In this document: in pieces, positions 6,943 through 8,754 of the stretch | Position numbering within the stretch: position 1 is the first letter of the stretch | How the letters are laid out: every line of letters starts with the position of its first letter | Source of the DNA: Flavobacteriaceae bacterium | GTDB lineage: Bacteria > Bacteroidota > Bacteroidia > Flavobacteriales > Weeksellaceae | Reading direction: 5' to 3' | Assembly (NCBI GenBank): GCA_031273305.1 | Contig: JAISSC010000029.1 | Location: 1 to 8,754, forward strand | DNA length: 8,754 nucleotides | The notes under the pieces: model-generated | The model's input: the letters and a program-made list of their open reading frames with translations, nothing else | Database searches by the model: none | What the model was told of the DNA's origin: nothing | Made by a program: the position numbers and the translations under genes

Positions 6943-8199
6943 TCATTCTTTTTTAGAGAAAAAAGTGGGGTTAAAGGTAATCATAATATATGCCCAATGA
7001 GGGAATTTCGTATCGATACCTGTTTGTTTTTTCAGGAGGTCGGTACCATTAGTTTTGAAATAGGCACTCCATCCTCCTTCTATCGAAAATTGGTCGGAAA
7101 GGTCGTAGTTGACGGTAAGGTCAAGTTCCGAACCAATATCTCTGTTGTAGCCTTCAACTGCCAAGTCACGGGAGACCGAGAATTTATGAAAGGTAAGGTC
7201 TATGCCGAGTTTAGGCAACACTTTGACATTTATCCCTGCAAATAAGTCTACCAAGCCCTGTGCGGGCGGAGTAGACCAGTATTCCATAGAACCGTTAAAG
7301 GAGTGATTGCTTCCGTATAACTTGTTGAAGGTATTGTTTTTATCGGGAGCCAAATCATATTTTGAACCGGATAGAAATTCTCCTCCTATGGTGGCAGTAA
7401 CCCTGTCTGTAGCCCGATAGCTCGCTTTGGCAGCTAACAAAGAGGCACTAAGTTCCCGTTGATGAGTATCCTTTCCGAATTGGTAATACCCTTCTGCCTG
7501 AATATACCAGGGGATTTCTTCATCTTGTAGTTCCAAATCGAATCCGGTAGTGTATCGGTTGCTCGTGGAAGGATTGTTTTCTTCTCCATATTGGAAGTTG
7601 TCGTTGATGAACATAGCCGACAATGATACTCTCTCTATCTGTTTGTGTAACCAAAGGTATAACAACGATTTGTAGTTGTTGGATACTTGATAAAGGGTTT
7701 CGTACATGTCATTTCCCGCATTGTTCCATGCTCCTCCCAAGTGAGCATCGATACCGGCAGAGGTATATTTCAGCAACAAAAGGTCGTGTGCTCTGGGGGT
7801 GTTGCTCCAGTTTCCGGAAAACAAACGACCATAATTTAAAGATTTACGCCCTAAGGTAAAAGAAAATTCCGGAGTAAAGTTATATTCACCCCAAGCTTCA
7901 AAGACTCCTACCGAGTTACCTGTATCAGAGAGTCTCGTTTCTCCGTAATAATGAGTATTAATCAAACTTATTCTTGTTTTTATCTTATCTTGTGCGTAAT
8001 CAAAATTTAATTTAGTTCGCAAGCCACCTATCAAAGCACTTTTGAGGGTATCTGCCAAAGGGCTTCGGAATCCGTTTCGTAATTCATTCCTGTTTCTTAT
8101 CTCTGCGTCAATCGTTATGTTTTGTCCGAAAACTTTAGGCATAAATAACGAAAAAGATAAAGCCAGTAATGAAATTTTAAAAGTTTTTAATACTTTCAT
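6943..8199 (-). CDS. Outer-membrane beta-barrel porin, first gene of the transporter operon
   Basis: A 418-residue exported protein with a signal peptide (1-25, likely cut after KVFG before Gln26). The rest alternates polar and hydrophobic residues in short strands with many Tyr, Trp and Gly, as in outer-membrane barrels. DAEIRNRNELRNGF (31-44) and GRKSLNYGRLFSGNW (117-131), followed by a strand with AHDLLLLKY, resemble the alginate-export-like porin family, but the protein should not be read as an alginate exporter. It is the promoter-proximal gene, 23 bases ahead of the binding-protein start, which suggests a dedicated channel bringing the anion into the periplasm. The last strand (AYIMITFNPTFF) is followed by a short SKKE tail, so the terminal aromatic residue is not quite at the end. 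Confidence 0.85.
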   Translation of the reverse strand: MKVLKTFKISLLALSFSLFMPKVFGQNITIDAEIRNRNELRNGFRSPLADTLKSALIGGLRTKLNFDYAQDKIKTRISLINTHYYGETRLSDTGNSVGVFEAWGEYNFTPEFSFTLGRKSLNYGRLFSGNWSNTPRAHDLLLLKYTSAGIDAHLGGAWNNAGNDMYETLYQVSNNYKSLLYLWLHKQIERVSLSAMFINDNFQYGEENNPSTSNRYTTGFDLELQDEEIPWYIQAEGYYQFGKDTHQRELSASLLAAKASYRATDRVTATIGGEFLSGSKYDLAPDKNNTFNKLYGSNHSFNGSMEYWSTPPAQGLVDLFAGINVKVLPKLGIDLTFHKFSVSRDLAVEGYNRDIGSELDLTVNYDLSDQFSIEGGWSAYFKTNGTDLLKKQTGIDTKFPHWAYIMITFNPTFFSKKE

Positions 8200-8205
8200 G
8201 ATGTT

Positions 8206-8238
8206 AATTTTTTGTCATTACAATAATAACAAAAAATT
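8206..8238 (-). promoter_or_regulatory. AT-rich hairpin directly before the porin start codon
   Basis: A perfect 10-bp inverted repeat (8206-8215 with 8229-8238, arm AATTTTTTGT) with a 13-base loop. In the mRNA it ends 6 bases before the porin ATG and uses the U-tract of the upstream attenuator as its 5' arm, overlapping that stem by 2 bases. It could limit ribosome access or compete with release at the U-tract. It contains only two G-C pairs, so it may be weak. Confidence 0.4.
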
Positions 8239-8265
8239 CTGTTTTTCACATAGGGAAAAACAGAA
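8231..8265 (-). terminator. Attenuator: intrinsic terminator in the porin-operon leader
   Basis: On the minus strand TTCTGTTTTTC pairs perfectly over 11 bp with GAAAAACAGAA (8237-8247 with 8255-8265) around a 7-base loop, and is followed at once by six U residues (8231-8236). It lies 27 bases past the leader-peptide stop codon and 31 bases before the porin ATG, so it can only act on this transcript. The stem is AU-rich, so its efficiency is uncertain. Part of its 5' arm (8260-8266) can instead pair with 8304-8310 inside the leader-peptide codons, the arrangement expected of a terminator/antiterminator switch. Confidence 0.65.
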
Positions 8266-8283
8266 CATCTCCGATTCGGGGAT

Positions 8284-8302
8284 TACAATGCTCTATATTG
8301 TA
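8284..8302 (-). promoter_or_regulatory. Small hairpin over the leader-peptide stop codon
   Basis: A perfect 6-bp inverted repeat (TACAAT with ATTGTA, 8297-8302 with 8284-8289) and a 7-base loop that holds most of the leader-peptide stop codon. It fits inside the proposed antiterminator without conflict and could serve as the RNA-polymerase pause hairpin common in leader-peptide attenuators. It is short and AU-rich, so it may also be incidental. Confidence 0.3.
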
Positions 8303-8337
8303 CGTTCTATCCCGTAGCAACAACAGCAATGATTCAT
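8293..8337 (-). CDS. Polycysteine leader peptide (MNHCCCCYGIERTI)
   Basis: A 14-codon frame from ATG to TAG encodes Met-Asn-His-Cys-Cys-Cys-Cys-Tyr-Gly-Ile-Glu-Arg-Thr-Ile. The four Cys codons (TGC TGT TGT TGC, 8317-8328) are consecutive. Cysteine is rare in proteins, so four in a row in a tiny frame ahead of a terminator hairpin and a sulfur-linked operon is very unlikely to be accidental. The expected role is to sense Cys-tRNA: ribosomes stall at the Cys codons when cysteine is short and reach the stop codon when it is plentiful, changing which hairpin forms downstream. A promoter-like element ends 5 bases before the ATG, so the mRNA may be nearly leaderless. The peptide itself probably has no function. 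Cysteine-rich leader peptides are known in mycobacteria; I do not recall one described in Bacteroidota. Confidence 0.75.
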   Translation of the reverse strand: MNHCCCCYGIERTI

Positions 8338-8342
8338 ACTAA

Positions 8343-8350
8343 CAAAGTGA
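8343..8350 (-). promoter_or_regulatory. Promoter-like -7 element before the leader peptide
   Basis: The minus strand reads TCACTTTG, matching the Bacteroidota -7 consensus TAnnTTTG except for the second base. It would place the transcript start within a few bases of the leader-peptide ATG. No clean -33 TTTG is present, but a tandem repeat occupies that region. The start site could instead lie farther upstream in the AT-rich stretch around 8385-8400. Confidence 0.3.
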
Positions 8351-8370
8351 CACTTAGGATGATGTACATT

Positions 8371-8390
8371 CATTTTTAAACATTTTTAAA
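8371..8390. repeat. Perfect 10-bp tandem repeat upstream of the porin-operon promoter
   Basis: CATTTTTAAA occurs twice back to back, exactly one helical turn apart. It begins about 20 bases upstream of the promoter-like element, covering the -33 region and the DNA behind it, where an activator or repressor would bind. It may also be a simple AT-rich duplication. Confidence 0.5.
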
Positions 8391-8416
8391 GTTTATAAAT
8401 TCGATATTATCTAATT

Positions 8417-8479
8417 GGAAAAACAGGAGATAAAACATAAAGGCATAATTTTATGATTTATCTCACCGGTTGTTTTTCC
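8417..8479 (-). terminator. Probable cysK terminator: long interrupted stem-loop
   Basis: Three nested inverted repeats form one long hairpin: GGAAAAACA (8417-8425) with 8471-8479, GAGATAAA (8427-8434) with 8457-8464, and CATAAA (8436-8441) with 8450-8455, around an 8-base loop. One side carries an unpaired ACCGGT (8465-8470). It starts about 40 bases after the cysK stop. On the minus strand the U-rich stretch lies inside the 3' arm; on the plus strand six T residues follow the hairpin (8481-8486), so it could work in both directions. Confidence 0.55.
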
Positions 8480-8519
8480 GTTTTTTAGTCAATCAAAGGA
8501 CTTAGACCTTCAATACGCT

Positions 8520-8754
8520 TTATAAAGGATATTCTTCAAAGGCGTATAATACGGTTGACAGGTATCTTTCTCCGGTATCGGGAAGGATAACTACAATGTT
8601 CTTACCTTTGTTTTCAGGTCGTTTTGCCAATTCCTTAGCTGCATAGGTAGCTGCACCTGAGGATATTCCCACTACAAGTCCCTCAGCCTGAGCTAGTTCC
8701 CGACTGGAGCGGATAGCGTCATCGTTGCTTACTTGTATTATCTCGTCTACTACT
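8520..8754 (-). CDS. cysK: Cysteine synthase (O-acetylserine sulfhydrylase), C-terminal part
   Basis: The last 77 residues and stop codon of a PLP-dependent cysteine synthase; the rest lies beyond the window edge. It would make cysteine from O-acetylserine and sulfide in the cytoplasm. Diagnostic segments are DEIIQVSNDDAI, EGLVVGISSGAA (the serine-containing segment near the PLP ring) and the near-terminal ILPDTGERYLST, all typical of CysK. It ends in FEEYPL, a few residues shorter than E. coli CysK. It lies on the same strand just upstream of the porin operon, separated by a probable terminator, and completes the sulfur-assimilation theme. CysM-type enzymes are a possible alternative, but the SSGA and DTGERYLST blocks fit CysK well. 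Confidence 0.95.
   Translation of the reverse strand, partial: VVDEIIQVSNDDAIRSSRELAQAEGLVVGISSGAATYAAKELAKRPENKGKNIVVILPDTGERYLSTVLYAFEEYPL

Larger units (their letters stand above)
8200..8519. other. 320-base intergenic region: cysK terminator and porin-operon leader
   Basis: This is the longest stretch without a conventional gene. Reading on the minus strand it holds, in order, the probable cysK terminator (8417-8479), a 10-bp tandem repeat (8371-8390), a promoter-like element (8343-8350), a polycysteine leader peptide (8293-8337), a small hairpin (8284-8302), an attenuator stem-loop with a U-tract (8231-8265) and a second AT-rich hairpin that ends 6 bases before the porin start codon. 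I saw no match to SAM-I or SAM-II riboswitch cores, no tRNA and no convincing plus-strand gene. Confidence 0.75.

Noticed and set aside
6943..8199. Alginate export protein.
   Set aside because: The motif resemblance only places it in a broad family of barrel porins; there are no alginate genes nearby.
8042..8317. Plus-strand frame of 91 codons crossing the porin start and the leader.
   Set aside because: It runs antisense to the signal-peptide region and the attenuator, has no recognisable domain or promoter, and the minus-strand features explain the DNA better.
8200..8340. SAM or other known sulfur riboswitch in the porin leader.
   Set aside because: No SAM-I core or SAM-II-like pseudoknot could be recognised; the polycysteine frame plus terminator explains the region more simply.
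1..8754. CRISPR arrays, insertion sequences, tRNA or rRNA genes.
   Set aside because: No regularly spaced repeats, transposase, terminal inverted repeats or RNA-gene signatures were seen.

Overview
The window looks like chromosomal DNA from an AT-rich Bacteroidota, most likely a Bacteroidales member. Supporting signs are a match to the Bacteroidota -7 promoter element (TAnnTTTG) upstream of cysD, absence of clear Shine-Dalgarno sequences, a lipoprotein with a relaxed lipobox, and the general look of the proteins. I cannot name the genus. Every convincing gene is on the minus strand, so transcription runs from high to low coordinates.

In transcription order: (1) the C-terminal 77 residues of cysteine synthase CysK (8520-8754), followed by a long stem-loop that probably ends its transcript (8417-8479). 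(2) A regulatory leader (8200-8390) with a 10-bp tandem repeat, a promoter-like element, a 14-codon reading frame containing four consecutive cysteine codons (MNHCCCCYGIERTI, 8293-8337), a stem-loop followed by six U residues, and an alternative pairing that would block that stem-loop. (3) A tight four-gene operon: outer-membrane beta-barrel porin (6943-8199), PstS-like substrate-binding lipoprotein (5960-6919), PstC-like permease (5029-5940) and PstA-like permease (4142-4984). No PstB ATPase and no PhoU follow. (4) After a consensus promoter at about 4025-4057, the sulfate-activation genes cysD (3057-3959), cysN (1674-2963) and cysH (954-1655). CysH carries the CC...CxxC cysteines of a [4Fe-4S] APS reductase, so no APS kinase (cysC) is needed. 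(5) A NarL/LuxR-type response regulator (115-765), possibly with its own promoter.

Together the genes encode most of assimilatory sulfate reduction: anion entry through the porin and ABC transporter, activation to APS by CysDN, reduction to sulfite by CysH, and capture of sulfide by CysK. Sulfite reductase, serine acetyltransferase and the transporter ATPase are not in the window.

The main discovery is the leader of the porin-transporter operon. Its architecture is that of a classical ribosome-mediated attenuator that senses charged Cys-tRNA: a Cys-Cys-Cys-Cys leader peptide, a terminator, and an antiterminator strand inside the leader-peptide codons. A cysteine-sensing leader on a transporter that family naming would call a phosphate importer is strong contextual evidence that this Pst-like system imports sulfate or a related sulfur oxyanion. 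This is inference from sequence and context; no search or folding program was run.
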